A stretch of 64,000 nt of DNA from Dipteris shenzhenensis (taxonomy: Eukaryota; Polypodiophyta; Polypodiopsida; Gleicheniales), in assembly GCA_047967505.1 (NCBI GenBank), contig CM106540.1; one strand, written 5' to 3'. Positions 47,801-59,587 of this stretch are shown here, piece by piece. The notes under the pieces were generated by a model. The model searched no databases, was not told where the DNA came from, and saw only the letters and a program-made list of their open reading frames with translations. The translations under genes were made by a program, and so were the position numbers. How positions within the stretch are numbered: the stretch's first letter is position 1; every line of letters begins with the position of its first letter.

Positions 47801-48935
47801 GAGGGGTATTCCAGTGATCATAGGAGAGTGGTGTCCGATTCCATTCTAAGTTTACCACAGTGCCATTTTCTAGCAAGCAATAATTCAAGCAAAATAATAG
47901 CACAAGTGAGTTTAGGCTTCTCAATGCCATTTCTTAGGGCCTAATAAGAGATTGGCACCACTGCCATTCTCCACTTGTACAGATGTTTACCCTACTATTC
48001 TAGGAGGGGTATTCCAGTGATCATAGTAGAGTGGTGTCCTATTCCATTCCACATGTGAGTTTGATGATCTCAGTGTCATTATGTAGTTGCCAGCATGAGA
48101 TTGGCATCACTGCCATTCTCCGCTAGTGGCAATCTAGACAAACTGAACCTATAGATTGACATTCCACTATTTTTATTGGCTGCAGTAGGATAATGGCAAA
48201 AGTGCCAATGCACATGTGAGTTTAGGATTCCTTGTGCATGATTTCAGGTCATGGTATGAGATTGGCACCACTGCCATTCTCCACTGGTGGCATTCTCCAC
48301 AGAGATTGACACAATTCCATATGATCTCTACACAGCGGAGACAGTGATCACTACATAGAAGAATGCACATTACCACTATTGGGGAATGTCAGTAGGATAA
48401 TGGCAAAAGTGCCAATGCACATGTGAGTTTAGGATTCCTTGTGCATGTTTTCAGGTCATCACTACATAGAAGATTGCACATGTGAGTTTAGGCTTTCCCA
48501 ATGCCATTTCTTATGGCCTAATAAGAGATTGGCACCACTGCCATTCTCCACTTGTACAAATGTTTACCCTACTATCCTAGGAGGGGTATTCCAGTGATCA
48601 TAGGAGAGTGGTGTCCGATTCCATTCTAAGTTTACCACAGTGCCATTTTCTAAGTTTACCCTACTATTCTAAGTTTAGGCTTCACAGTGCCATTTTCTAG
48701 GGCCTAATAAGAGATTGGCACCACTGCCATTCTCCACATATACAAATGTTTACCCTAATATTCTAGGAGGGGTATTCCAAGGATCATAGGATAATGGTGC
48801 CCGATTCCAATCCACATGTGAGTTTGAGGATCTAAGTGTCATTATGTAGTTGCCTGCATGAGATTGGCATCACTTCCATTCTCCACTAGTGGCAGGCTAG
48901 ATAAACTAAACTTGTAGGTTGACATTCCACAAATT

Positions 48936-50740
48936 TTATTGGCTGTAGTAGTATAATGGCAAAAGTGCCAATGCACATGTGAGCTTAGGATTCCTTGTGC
49001 CATTTTTAAGGTCTTGATATGAGATTGGCACCACTGCCATTCTCAACTGGTAGCATTCTCCACAGAGATTGACACAATTCCATATGATATCTACACAGCA
49101 GAGACAGTGATCACTACATAGAAGAATGCACATGTGAGTTTGATGGTCTCAGTGTCATTATGTATTTGCCAGCATGAGATTGGCATCACTGTCATTCTTC
49201 AGTAGTGGTAATCTAGACAAACTAAACCTGTAGATTGACATTCCACTATATTTATTGGCTGTAGAAGGATAATGGCAAAAGTTTCAATGCACATGTGAGT
49301 TTGATGATCTCATTGTCATTATATAGTTGCCAGCATGAGATTGGCATCACTGCCATTCTCCGCTAGTGGTAATCTAGAAAAACTAAACCTATAGATTGAC
49401 ATTCCACAAATTTTATTGGCTGTAGTAGTATAATGGCAAAAGTGCCAATGCACATGTGAGTTTAGGATTCCTTGTGCCATTTTTAAGGTGTTGATATGAG
49501 ATTGGCACCACTGCCATTCTCAACTGGTGGCATTCTCCACAGAGATTGACACAATTACATATGATATCTACACAGCGGAGACAGTGATCACTACATAGAA
49601 GAATGCACATGTGAGTTTGATGGTCTCAGTGTCATTATGTATTTTCCAGCATGAGATTGGCATCACTATCATTCTCCAGTAGTGGTAATCTAGACAAACT
49701 AAACCTGTAGATTGACATTCCACTATATTTATTAGCTGTAGTAGGATAATGGCAAAAGTTTCAATGCACATGTGAGTTTGATGATCTCATTGTCATTATA
49801 TAGTTGCCAGCATGAGATTGGCATCACTGCCATTCTCCGCTAGTGGTAGTGCCAATGCACATGTGAGTTTAGGATTCCTTGTGCATGTTTTTTGGTCATG
49901 GTATGAGTTTGGCACCACTGCCATTCTCAACCTGTGTCATTCTCCACAGAGATTGACAGAATTCCATGTGATATCTACACAGCAGAGACAGTGATCACTA
50001 CATAGAAGAATGCACATGTGAGTTTGATGGTCTCAGTGTCATTATGTATTTGCCAGCATGAGATTGGCATCACTTTCATTCTCCAGTAGTGGTAATCTAG
50101 ACAAACTAAACCTGTAGATTGACATTCCACTATATTTATTGGCTGTAGTAGGATAATGGCAAAAGTTTCAATGCACATGTGAGTTTGATGATCTCATTGT
50201 CATTATATAGTTGCCAGCATGAGATTGGCATCACTGCCATTCTCCACTAGTGGTAATCTAGACAAACTGAACCTATAGATTAAAATTCCACAAATTTTAT
50301 TGGTTGTAGTAGTATAATGGCAAAAGTGCCAATGCACATGTGAGTTTAGGATTCCTTGTGCCATTTTTAAGGTCTTGATATGAGATTGGCACCACTGCCA
50401 TTCTCAATTGGTGGCATTCTCCACAGAGATTGACACAATTCCATATGATATCTACACAGCGGAGACAGTGATCACTACATAGAAGAATGCACATGTGAGT
50501 TTGATGGTCTCAGTGTCATTATGTATTTGCCAGCATGAGATTGGCATCACTGTCATCCTCCAGTAGTGGTAAACTAGACAAACTAAACCTGTAGATTGAC
50601 ATTCGACTATATTTATTTGCTATAGTAGGATAATGGCAAAATTTTCAATGCACATGTGAGTTTGATGATCTCATTGTCATTATATAGTTGCCAACATGAG
50701 ATTGGCATCACTGCCATTCTCCGCTAGTGGTAGTGCCAAT
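48936..50740. repeat. ~477-bp sub-array (second higher-order copy), one unit shortened
   Basis: Equivalent points at 48936, 49413 and 50297. Between 49.83 and 50.2 kb one unit is shorter (~407 bp) and carries GTGCATGTTTTTTGGTCATG, a block from the other unit type. This points to recombination between unit types. Confidence 0.8.
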
Positions 50741-53275
50741 GCACATGTGAGTTTAAGAATTCCTTGTGCATGTTTTCCGGTCATGGTATGAGATTGGCAC
50801 CACTGCCATTCTTCACTGGTGGCATTCTCCATAGAGATTGACACAAATCCAAATGATCTCTACACAGTAGAGACAGTGATCACTACATAGAAGAATGCAC
50901 ATGTGAGTTTAGGCTTCTCAATGCCATTTATTAGGGCCTAATAAGAGATTGGCACCACTTCCATTCTCCACTTGTACAGATATTTACCCTACTATTCTAG
51001 GAGGGGTATTCTAGTGATCATAGGAGAGTGGTGTCCTATTCCATTCTCCATGTGAGTTTGATGATCTCAGAGATTTACACAATCTCCTTTATATGTTTTC
51101 AGGTCATGGTATGAGATTGGCACCACTGCCATTCTCCACTAGTGGCATTCTCCACAGAGATTGACACAATTCCATATGATCATTGCACATGTGAGTTTAG
51201 GCTTCTCAATGCCATTTCTTAGGGCCTAATAGGAGATTGGCACCACTGCCATTCTCCACTTGTACAAATGTTTACCCTACTATTCTAGGGGGTATTCCAG
51301 TGATCATAGGAGAGTGGTGTCCTATTCCATTCCACAAGTGAGTTTGATGATCTCAGTGTCATTATGTAGTTGCAAGAATGAGATTGGCACCACTGCCATT
51401 CTCCGCTAAAGGTAATCTAGACAAACTGAACCTATAGATTGACATTCCACTAATTTTATTGGATGCAATAGGATAATGGCAAAAGTGCCAATGCACATGT
51501 GAGTTTAGGATTCCTTGTGCATGTTTTCAGTTCATGGTATGAGATTGGCACCACTGCCATTCTCCACAGAGATTAACACAATTCCATATGATCTACACAG
51601 CGGAGACAGTGATCACTACATAGAAGAATGCACATGTGAGTTTATGATTCTCAATGCCATTTCTTAGGGCAAGCATGAGATTGGCATCACTGCCATTCTC
51701 CGCTAGTGGTAATCTAGACAAACTGAACCTATAGATTGACATTCCACTAATTTTATTGGCTGCAGTAGGAAATGGCAAAAGTGTCAATGCACATGTGAGC
51801 TTAGGATTCCTTGTGCATGTTTTCAGGTCATGGTATGAGATTGGCACCACTGCCATTCTTCACTGGTGGCATTCTCCATATTATCTCTACACAGGGGAGA
51901 CAGTGATCAATACATAGAAGAATGCACATTACCACTAGCGGAGAATGGTAGTAGGATAATGGCAAAAGTGCCAATGTACATGTGAGTTTAGGATTCCTTG
52001 TGCATGCTTTCAGGTCATGGTATGAGATTGGCACCACTGCCATTCTCCATAGAGATTGACACAATTCCATATGATATCTACACAGTAGAGACGGTGATGA
52101 CTACATAGAAGAATGCACATGTAGTGGTAATCTAGGCAAACTAAACCTATAGATTGACATTCCACTAATTTTATTGGCTGCACATGTGAGTTTAGGCTTC
52201 ACAGTGCCATTTTCTAGGCCTAATAAGAGATTGGCACCACTACATAGAAGAATGCACATGTGAGTTTAGGCTTCTCAATGCCATTTATTAGGGCCTAATA
52301 AGAGATTGGCACCACAACCATTCTCCACTTGTACAAATGTTTACCCTACTATTCTAGGGGGGGTATTCCATTGATCATAGGAGAGTGTTGTCCGATTCTA
52401 ATCCACATGTGAGTTTGATGATCTCAGAGATTGACACAGTTCCATATGATCTCTACACAGTGGAGACAGTGATCACTACATAGAAGAATGCACATGTGAG
52501 TTTAGGATTCCTTGTGCACCACTGCCATTCTCCACTGGTGGCATTCTATAATGGCAAAAGTGCCAATCCACATGTGATTTTAGGATTCCTTGTGCATGTT
52601 TTCAGGTCATGGTATGAGATTGGCACCACTGCCATTCTCCACTGGTGGCATTCCCCACAGAGATTGACACAAATCCATATGATATCTACACAGCGGAGAC
52701 AGTGATCACTACATAGAAGAATGCACATGTGAGTTTAGGCTTCTCAATGCCATTTATTAGGGCCTAATAAGAGATTGGCACCACTGCCATTCTCCACTTG
52801 TACAAATGTTTACCCTACTATTCTAGGAGGGGTATTCCAGTGATCATAGGAGAGTGGTGTCCGATTCCAATCCAAATGTGAGTTTAGGATTCCATATGAT
52901 CTCTACACAGTGGAGACAGTGATCACTGCATAGAAGAATGCACAGTAGGATAATGGCAAAAGTGCATGTTTTCAGGTCATGGTATGAGATTGGCACCACC
53001 GCCATTCTCCACTGGTGGCATTCTCCATAGATTTTGACACAAATCCATATGATCTCTGCACATGTGAGTTTAGGCTTCTCAATGCCATTTCTTAGGGCCT
53101 AATAAGAGATTGGCACCACTGCCATTCTCCACTTGTACAGATGTTTACCCTACTATTCTAGGAGGGGTATTCCAGTGATCATAGTAGAGTGGTGTCCTAT
53201 TCCAATCCAAATGTGAGTTTAGGATTCCATATGATCTCTACACAGTGGAGACAATGATCACTGCATAGAAGAATG

Positions 53276-56200
53276 TGAATATCTTCATCACTATCACCTG
53301 TGATGATCAAATCATCAACATAAATGACAAGCAGCATAATGCCTTTCTCTATTTTTCTCACATAAAGTGAGAAATATGCCTTGGAAATCTGAAATCCAAT
53401 AGTGACAAGATACTATCCTATCTTGCCAGACCATGCTCTGGGTGCTTGCTTCAAGCCATACAAGGCTTTCTTCAACTGCAAAAAAACTCAGGATGAACAG
53501 CATGTACATAACCTAGTGGCTGCTCCATATAGACCTCTTCTTGCAAATCACCATGCAAGAAGGCATTCTTTACATCCATTTGATGTAAAGACTATCCCTT
53601 TGATGCAGCCATAGCAATGACTACTCTTACGGTTGCCATCCTTGCAACCGGACTGAATGTTCCTTGATAATCAATGCCATATGTCTGTGCATACCCCTTG
53701 ACAACTAATCTTGCCTTGTGTCTGCTCACAGAACCATCTACATTGTGCTTCACCTTATAAACCCACTTGCAGCCAATTGCATTCTTGTCTTTAGGCAAAG
53801 GCACCAATTCCCATATAGCATTTTCTTCCAAGGCATCCATTTCTTCATCCATGGCTTTCTCCCATTTTTCTTTTCCCATGGCTTGCTCAAAAGAAGTGGG
53901 TTCTTGTTCATGTATCACTTTGACCATATAGGCATAGTGAATGGCTGTAAATCCATCATATTTCAACCTATCCACAGGATACTTAACTCTAGTAGACCTG
54001 TGCAAAATAGGCTCACTACCAGGTGCTCTCAAAACATCCCTTGTCTTCCTTACTCTAGGTGTAATGGCAGAAGGAATACCCAACTCATCATCAAGGCTCT
54101 ATTCTGAGCCACTGGATTCACCATCCACATAAGAGTGACCTGCATTCACATCAACCATGGGCTGATCTACTTTCTCTTTTCCCTTTCATGATACTTGCAT
54201 ACCACTATCTACATTGCTTTGAGGAGATTCTCTTGATCTCAATCTGCCTGTCCATGGTGAAGTATGTGAACCACTGCTAGAGGACACTACAGGTCCACTA
54301 ATATTTTGTGATTGCTGTAGTGAATTCTGTGCAGCATTACCATTTTGTGCATCTACATCATCAATCACATTTACTGGTTTATACCAACTACTCATCTCAT
54401 CAAAAACAACATCTCTGCTCACTGTAAACTTATGAGTAGAAGGGTTATAGCATCTATACCCTTTTTGCTATAGAGAATAACCAATAAAGATGCACTTCTC
54501 AGCTTTTGGATCCAACTTGGATCTCAACTCATCTGACATGAAATAGGCAATGCAACAAAAAACTTTCAAATGAGAAATATCTGGTTTCCTACTAGTATAC
54601 CTCTCCTCTGGCGTCATGCCATGTATTGTTGCAGTGGGAGTCCTGTTCATTATGTAGACTACTGTAGCAACTGCTTCAGCCCAATAATAATCTGGCAGGT
54701 CTTTTTTGTTGAGCATGGCACGAGATACCTCTCCAATATGCATGTTTTTCCTTTCTGCAAGTCCATTTTGCTGTGGGGTATAACTGCATGAATATTGTTG
54801 CTTTATGCCATGCTCTTGCAGGAACCTTGCAAACTCATTTGAGAGGTACTCTGCCCCTCCATCTGACCTTAGGCATTTTATTTGTAGGCTTGTTTCTTTT
54901 TCAACCATAGCTTTAAAAGCTTTGAAATGGCCAAACACTTCACTTTTCTTTTTCATAAAATACACCCAAACTTTCCTTCTATAATCATCAATAAAAGTGA
55001 CAAAATAATGACAGCTTCCAATAGATGCAGTTTTAGTAGTCCACACATCAGAGTGGATTAGTTCCAATGGCCTCTTACTCTCTTGAACACGTCTAGGAAA
55101 TGGTGTCCTTACCTGTTTTCCAAATTGACAAGCTTCACATACCTTATACCTTATGCATTTCTGCAACCTTAAACTTAGGCAATCCTGCAACAATATTTTG
55201 GGCCTGCATTAATTTAAGTCGATGTACATTAACATGACCAATGCGTTTATGCAAGATATCAATATCTACAACTACACCGGTCCCATGTGCAAACATTGTT
55301 GCACTCAATTCAGGCATGTCCGCATCCAATGTAAACATCCTGCCCTTCTTCTTCCCTTTTGCTATCAAGCGACCTGTATTTTTCATATCCTCAACAAAGC
55401 ATCCATGAGGATTAAATCTGACCTGCAAGCCCTACTCAACCATTTGACCAATAGAAACCAGGTTCTTGGTGATATTTAGGACATGAAATACATCATATAG
55501 GTATTTCTTTTCCCATCCTGCATAGACAAAGGAACTTTACCAATCTGCACAATAGGATGTGCAGTATCATCATCAGTCTCCACAAATCTTGGTCTTTCCA
55601 TTTTCCTTGCATCCTGCATCCATTCCTCATGACCTGTCATGTGGTTTGATGCACCTGAGTCAACATACCACACATCATTGCTTTCTTCTGCACTTTTCAC
55701 AGAATTGGTCATGTGCTGCACCATAAACAAATACCCATTCCTATCATCACCGTGTCTACTAGAGGATGCATAATTGCCTTGCTGCGTATTCTGATTTCTG
55801 CCATGGCCTCCAGATCGGCCTGCTCTACCTCTGCGTCTACCTCTTCTAGCATTCGAGTAGAAGACAGTTTCTTTTAAAGTTCCTCCTGAAGAAGATGCAC
55901 CACCATTTCTCTGCTCTTCAGAGATTAGAAGAGCAATCAACTCCCCAAAATCAGGAAAATTCTCATGGATGGCAATGGATGTCCAGAACTGTGCATAATC
56001 CTTTCCTAGACCATTCAAGGTCACAGAAACTAAATCATCATCTTCCACTGGTGACCCAATAGAAGCAAGTGCATATGCAATCTTCTTCACCTTCATATGT
56101 TATTCATTGATGCTCATATTTTCTCTCTGCACATTATGCAACTCCTGCTTGAGCTGCATTTTCATGGCTTGGGTATTTGTGCTATACATTTTTGTCAAAG

Positions 56201-56492
56201 TATCCCATGCCTCCTTCGGTGTGCTTGCATCTTGAATATGCACAATCATAGAATCTGAAATACTAATAGACAGCCAGTACATAACTTTCCTAGCTCTCTC
56301 ATGCTAGCCTTTAAATGCCTGCAGCTCCTGTTGATTGGGAACATTAGGAACAAGTGGTTCTTGTTCAACTCCAGTAATGAACTCCCAATAGCCTTTTCCC
56401 TTAAGGAAATTCGTCATTCTAAACTTCCATACTTGGAAGTTGTTCTTGTCAAGCTTTTTAGTGACTATCTATGAAAGAGCATCAAATGCCAT
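53276..56492 (-). pseudogene. Ty1/copia gag-pol (element D), truncated in reverse transcriptase
   Basis: Minus strand from the gag ATG at 56492 (MAFDALS, stop, then KLDKNNFQVWKFRMTNFLKG): gag blocks ASTPKEAWDTLTKMYS and LNGLGKDYAQFWTSIAI (56280-55980), an Arg/Gly-rich tail with no CCHC knuckle, protease VWYVDSGASNHMTGHEEW (~55670), GAG-pre-integrase LHKRIGHVNVHRL, and the integrase core with HSDVW, LRSDGGAEY and QQNGLAERKN holding the D, D and E residues (54468-55193). Then come VFDEMSSWYK, the RT start (WELVPLPKDKNAIGCKWVYK, 54083-53592), YGLKQAP (~53455) and LLVIYVDDLIITGD (~53335-53295). Sequence ends at ~53276, where satellite begins; the rest of RT, RNase H and the 3' LTR are absent. Six or so stops or frameshifts. 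Confidence 0.92.
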
Positions 56493-57024
56493 TACAAAAC
56501 ATTGCAAAAATATTATGTCACTGCAAAAAACACAACTTCTACCTCACAAGGGCAAATCTGCAAAATTGACGAAAGCGGTATTTGACCACACAGTCACTTC
56601 CTAGTGACGATTTTGTATCAATAGGCAATAAGAATGATTCTGTCACTCCCAATATCTCTGCGCACAGGCACACGATGCAATTTCTGCAGTAACTTTTCAT
56701 CGATGTGTAGAACGTTGGTCACACAGCAAAAAATAGGGCACTTTTCTGAGTGCCTGTGGAAAAGTTCCGCCACCAAAATGAGCCCCGAAATGGCCTCGAA
56801 TCAAAAAAATAATGTCACTAAGGGCTTTGCCCTTACCGGCAACATATACTGCCCTCTCGCCACATCGCGAAAGGCATCCCAATCTGAGATAGTGCACTCT
56901 TGCACTTTTTGGCTGTGCTACCTGTAGAGATTTGCTCCCAAACTCGAAAAAGGAAAGCAACACTAATCCTCTTACCAAGACACCGCGAACTTGGTTTACT
57001 TTCTTGAGCTCCTTACCACGAATC
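56493..57024 (-). mobile_element. 5' untranslated leader of copia element D
   Basis: Lies between primer-binding site and gag ATG. Overlapping frames on both strands have no motif and are not supported as genes. Confidence 0.7.
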
Positions 57025-57038
57025 GAGCTCTGATACCA
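57025..57038 (-). other. Primer-binding site of element D
   Basis: Minus-strand TGGTATCAGAGCTC directly abuts the LTR end. It is complementary to the 3' end of initiator-methionine tRNA. Confidence 0.92.
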
Positions 57039-57398
57039 TGTGAAGAGAGTAGGAGAGAAGTAAGGAGTCTCACTTGCAACTTTCTCACATACACAATGGG
57101 GGAATACACACAACGGTGGAGGTTGAAAACAGTTTTCCTCTTCTTAGTTGTGGAAACCAAAAGAACTCTCTCTCTTAGTACAAAAGGAATAGATGAACCC
57201 TATATGTGGGTCTCAAACCAAACTCAGCTGAACTAGGTGGCATACTAATTGAGCCACTAACTAGAGTACATAAAGATAGATGTCATCCAGCTATTATTCA
57301 TGGGCGGTGTACCAACCGCATCTGCAGCTAACAAGTCGGTGACATAAATGCACAACGGTCACCCTGGCATATCACGAGTGGAGCTCGATATCTCAACA
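57039..57398 (-). mobile_element. 5' LTR of copia element D (360 bp)
   Basis: Minus-strand TGTTGAGATATC...CTTCACA, followed by the primer-binding site and gag. The same family as the LTR at 15073-15421; ~15 substitutions and one 11-bp indel separate them by eye. Confidence 0.92.
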
Positions 57399-58045
57399 CT
57401 TCACACAGTATTTGGTGCACAAGGGAAATGCTTCAAATATACCTTGCTTATTAAGTTCCTTTGGCTACAATTGAAAAAGGGAGTGTGTTATTCCATGAAG
57501 AACAATAACTCCAAAGAGAAAGAACCATATCATGTGAAGAAGGGCTACATCAACAACAAAGAAAATCTGGTTGAAGAGAGAACTCCATCAACAAATGAAG
57601 AATCAAACTTTGTGGTAGAAGATAAAGACTATGCCTTTTGAGCACTTTGTCTTTTGAACTTTATTTATCATCACTTGGTCAATTTTTGAGGTTCTCTGCC
57701 TGGAATAGTACTCCAAAAAGAATGTTATGTGTTTTGTCTTTTGTAAATCACCTCTGGTTACCATATGATGTAGGCCATGTGATATGTGTTTTACCCCCAT
57801 GGTACCTCTTGCAAACATGAGAAAACTAGGTCCACACAAAGGCCTAAGATTCAACCTTGTACATGCAAGGGAGATAACCATTTTGGGGGGGTCTATGCCA
57901 TTTTTGTAAACCTTGACCCTTGGGCACCTTTGCTAGCATGAGATCCTAGCTATAGATTTATCCTTGACCACCATGAGATGGCATGAGAAACTATGTGACT
58001 AGATGTATCCTTGACATAGCAAGAGGCAAACCCTTGAGGGGGGTT
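57399..58045 (+). other. Unassigned, possibly 3' internal part of the next LTR element
   Basis: The plus frame ending at 57641 (ERTPSTNEESNFVVEDKDYA) looks coding-like in composition, but no motif is recognised. The stretch ends in a purine-rich tract, TTGAGGGGGGTT, immediately before an LTR start at 58046, so it may be the tail of that element. Confidence 0.35.
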
Positions 58046-58398
58046 TGTTGGGATATGTGTGATCAAGGGCTTGCTAGGTGCATGTGTGCATCCACTAGCA
58101 GTCATATGGTTGTGTGTCTGTGTGTAGGAGATGCACACCTAGTGCCATAGACCATGACACAGGTGATGTTGTAATGCAAAGGCCCCCACATGGGGTGGTG
58201 CCCATGATTGTGGAGTTCCTATGATTTAGGAGCTACCTCCTTTGATGTAGGAGAGGTGCCATTGATTTAAGCCACCCTCTCTCCATTTCTATAAAAGAGG
58301 GACTTCCCTCTCACAATGTATAGAACACCCATTTGAATATCTCATGTGTTCTCACTCACCTCCATGATGAAGCTCTCGTCTCTCCCCAAGTTCCAACA
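58046..58398 (+). mobile_element. LTR (353 bp) with TGTTGG...CCAACA termini
   Basis: It starts TGTTGGGATATGTG after a polypurine tract and ends AAGTTCCAACA, giving 6-bp inverted termini. It contains CTATAAAAGAGGG (TATA box, ~58291). The flanks show no matching target duplication, so it is a 3' LTR of a truncated element rather than a clean solo LTR. Confidence 0.75.
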
Positions 58399-58403
58399 TA
58401 AAT

Positions 58404-58800
58404 TACTAGTCACCGGGCTTGCATGCTCAGGAGAGTACTAGAGTGCATGGTAATGAGGGATTAAAGGTGATTACACTTCATGATTTACTTTTGTGGGGAT
58501 TACTGCCCGATGGTGGTGGCTGTCATTAGCCACGTTTGTCGTGGCTACGATTCCATTATGCCACCGCTCACCCACCACTGCGATTCAGCATGCATGATCA
58601 CTGCAAGTGCATTCAAAATTACCAGTCACCAGGCTCGCATGCTCTAGAGTGCATGGTAATGAGTTATTAGACATGGTAATGAGTGATTAGAGCTTCATGA
58701 TTTAACTTTGTGGGAATAGTACTACCCAGTGGTGGTGGCTCTCATCAGCCATGTTTGTCATGGCTAAGATTCCACTAGGTTGGCAATTAATTACCAGCCA
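58404..58800 (+). repeat. Two diverged ~215-bp tandem units
   Basis: Units begin near 58410 and 58627. They share GCATGCTC, TAGAGTGCATGGTAATGAG, TTCATGATTTA, GTGGTGGCT and CATTAGCCACGTTTGTCGTGG-like blocks, with substitutions and indels throughout. Confidence 0.8.
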
Positions 58801-59580
58801 TCGGAGTGGCACCACATGGCATCTTCTTCATGATTACTAGCCCATCTGGGGGATTCCACCGTGGTAGCCTGCAATTAATATTAATGGAACCCCGGGCTCC
58901 AGCCACCGTGGTGGCTCAAACTTTATAATCTATATAAGATCCGTGGCATTTGACATTTTACTACATTGCTCTGATCCACCCATGCTCTACTACTTTGCTC
59001 CACATGCTCTACTACTTTGTTCCACACCCCTCCTCTAGCTCTTTTTTGCCCCTGCTCTACTTTGCTCCATACTCCCTCCTCCAACTCTCATCACTCATCT
59101 ACTCCTTGCTCATCTGCTGCTCACCCACTCATCTTTAGCATGCCTACTACCACCCCCCCTCGATGTTCTATGATCCCAATAATATCTACCTTCTCATATA
59201 AGGTGATTACATTGCACTCACTTGGAGTAGAAATGCTAGCACTAGTGGAGACCCTTCGTTCCCACAGGCGATTCCCCACACATCTGAATGTCACCACCTT
59301 AGATGACATGCTCACAGAGGGCCTCTTTATGGCTGTGTTGTATGGGTTCCCCCTAGATGTCGATAAAGGCCTCTGTATTTTCAGAGCATAGTACTCTCGA
59401 CTTGTTGGGGGGACCGTCATCTGAGTCCTGGCAATGTGCATGGTCTTCGGCCTCTCCATCGTATCCTCCTTTGGCTCCCTAAAAATTTTTAATGCAACAA
59501 GCTAGACTGGCAGAAAACTGAGTTGCACAAATTCCCTCTTGCTCAGACGAGGCTCTCAGCAATGGCTGGATGTAATCTTT
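58800..59580. other. Low-complexity CT-rich and unassigned sequence
   Basis: Repeats of CTCTACTACTTTG(T/C)TCCAC at 58985-59030, then unassigned sequence. Minus-strand frames may be decayed continuation of the gypsy fragment to the right. Confidence 0.4.
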
Positions 59581-59587
59581 AAGGCTC

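Larger units (their letters stand above)
40750..53275. repeat. Complex satellite array, ~12.5 kb, with ~5.94-kb higher-order repeats
   Basis: Built from a small set of recurring blocks: GGATAATGGCAAAAGTGCCA; ATGCACATGTGAGTTTAGG; ATGAGATTGGCACCACTGCC; CATTCTCCACTGGTGGCATT; AGAGATTGACACAATTCC; CAGTGATCACTACATAGAAG; AGGGCCTAATAAGAGATTGG; CCCTACTATTCTAGGAGGGG. Blocks are arranged in ~780-bp and ~477-bp units. Larger units repeat at ~5.94 kb: about 41090-47035, 47036-52975 and a partial third from 52976. Matched landmarks give offsets of 5,931-5,999 bp. Short minus-strand frames of 60-80 codons recur in nearly every unit and are by-products. The array stops at ~53275 inside a copia reverse transcriptase. 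Confidence 0.97.

Noticed and set aside
41443-52730. Many similar 60-87-codon minus-strand frames as a small-protein gene family
   Set aside because: They repeat with the satellite period, differ mainly by random substitutions, and have no promoter or independent context. Kept only as a low-interest finding.
40750-53275. CRISPR-like array
   Set aside because: Units are hundreds of bases long, repeats grade into each other, there are no uniform spacers and the window is plant nuclear DNA.
15073-57398. One copia element split by a 37-kb insertion
   Set aside because: The intervening DNA contains an intact host gene and independent nests, and the two LTRs differ by an indel plus ~15 substitutions; two separate insertions are simpler.
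58046-58398. Clean solo LTR
   Set aside because: A polypurine tract precedes it and the 5-bp flanks do not match, so it is better read as the 3' LTR of a truncated element.
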